Source: Gemmataceae bacterium
GTDB taxonomy: Bacteria; Planctomycetota; Planctomycetia; Gemmatales; Gemmataceae
Direction of reading: 5' to 3'
DNA length: 6,030 bases
Assembly (NCBI GenBank): GCA_020847555.1
Contig: JADLBT010000195.1
Location: forward strand, 1 to 6,030
In this document: positions 5,660 through 6,030 of the stretch, in pieces
How the letters are laid out: every line of letters begins with the position of its first letter
Numbering within the stretch: the first letter of the stretch is position 1
Translations under genes and position numbers: made by a program
Notes under the pieces: generated by a model
Databases searched by the model: none
Told to the model about the DNA's origin: nothing
Seen by the model: the letters and a program-made list of their open reading frames with translations, nothing else

Positions 5660-6030
5660 TCAAACCGACACGTGCTCCCGCGCCGCGGCGATGGTGCCGC
5701 CGAGGTTGCGACAGGCGATCAGTTCGGCGACGATGCTGACGGCGATCTCGGGGACGGTCTGCGAGCCGATGGCGAAGCCGAGCGGAGCGTGAACCTTCGC
5801 CAGCGCCTCGGCCGGCACGCCTCGCGCTCGCAGATCCTCGTAAATGAGCCGGATCTTGCGCTTGCTGCCGATCATGCCGACGTAGCCCGCTGGCGTCCGG
5901 GCGAGGTGGTACAGCGCCTCCTCGTCGTGGGTGTGGCCGCGCGTCACGATCAGGCAGTAGACCGAGGGCGTGATGTCCTCTCGCGCCAGTTCCTGCAGGG
6001 TCGCGCCGATGTCGCCGACCACCAGGCGCC
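5660..6030 (-). CDS. xdhC: XdhC-family protein, C-terminal part (runs off the window)
   Basis: The visible 122 residues are the C-terminal Rossmann-type domain of the XdhC/CoxI family. XdhC binds molybdenum cofactor, helps its sulfuration and delivers it to xanthine dehydrogenase-type enzymes. Counting from the first complete codon in the window, TRGHTHDEEAL lies at 29-39, YVGMIGSKRK at 49-58 and HAPLGFAIGSQTVPEIAVSI at 80-99; all are family-typical. The N-terminal XdhC domain and the true start lie beyond the right edge. The GTG near 6022 is an internal Val codon, since the family alignment continues upstream of it. The gene is closely followed by the nucleotidyltransferase, the arrangement seen in xanthine and CO dehydrogenase maturation clusters. 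The family assignment is firm; the target enzyme is not visible here. Confidence 0.93.
   Translation of the reverse strand, partial: RLVVGDIGATLQELAREDITPSVYCLIVTRGHTHDEEALYHLARTPAGYVGMIGSKRKIRLIYEDLRARGVPAEALAKVHAPLGFAIGSQTVPEIAVSIVAELIACRNLGGTIAAAREHVSV

Noticed and set aside
5161..5792. Overlapping plus-strand open frames opposite the nucleotidyltransferase and xdhC
   Set aside because: They have low-complexity Arg/Ser/Ala composition and lie antisense to well-supported genes.

Overview
The window comes from a GC-rich bacterium. Its large gene joins a Ser/Thr kinase, a sulfatase-modifying-factor (FGE-like) domain and WD40 repeats, and the stretch before the kinase has a 'GWLT-fQA--IL-G' pattern. 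Both features are typical of Planctomycetes, most likely the Gemmata group. This placement comes from protein architecture and recalled family patterns, not from a marker gene.

All four recognisable genes are on the minus strand, so transcription runs from right to left. From the right edge: (1) the C-terminal part of an XdhC-family protein (5660-6030, cut by the window edge); (2) a MobA/MocA-like nucleotidyltransferase (5034-5651) that starts 8 bases after the xdhC stop, so the two form an operon-like pair for molybdenum cofactor maturation; (3) a 233-base intergenic stretch (4801-5033) holding GC-rich palindromic repeats and a possible promoter with a 7-bp inverted repeat; (4) a 1377-residue membrane-anchored Ser/Thr kinase with FGE-like and WD40 domains (667-4800); (5) a 152-base gap with a weak promoter candidate; (6) a 150-residue FHA-domain protein (62-514) with a clear ribosome binding site; (7) a strong imperfect hairpin (16-59) just after the FHA stop.

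The genes fall into two functional groups. XdhC and the nucleotidyltransferase probably serve a molybdenum hydroxylase (xanthine or CO dehydrogenase type) encoded beyond the right edge. The kinase and the FHA protein look like a signalling pair: the kinase phosphorylates threonines and FHA domains read phosphothreonine. The kinase has a predicted cytoplasmic catalytic domain, an Ala/Pro-rich linker with an internal 72-nt duplication, one transmembrane helix, and a large predicted extracytoplasmic part made of an FGE-like domain and 14 WD40-like repeats, which would fit two seven-bladed propellers. No tRNA, rRNA, CRISPR array or transposase gene was seen.
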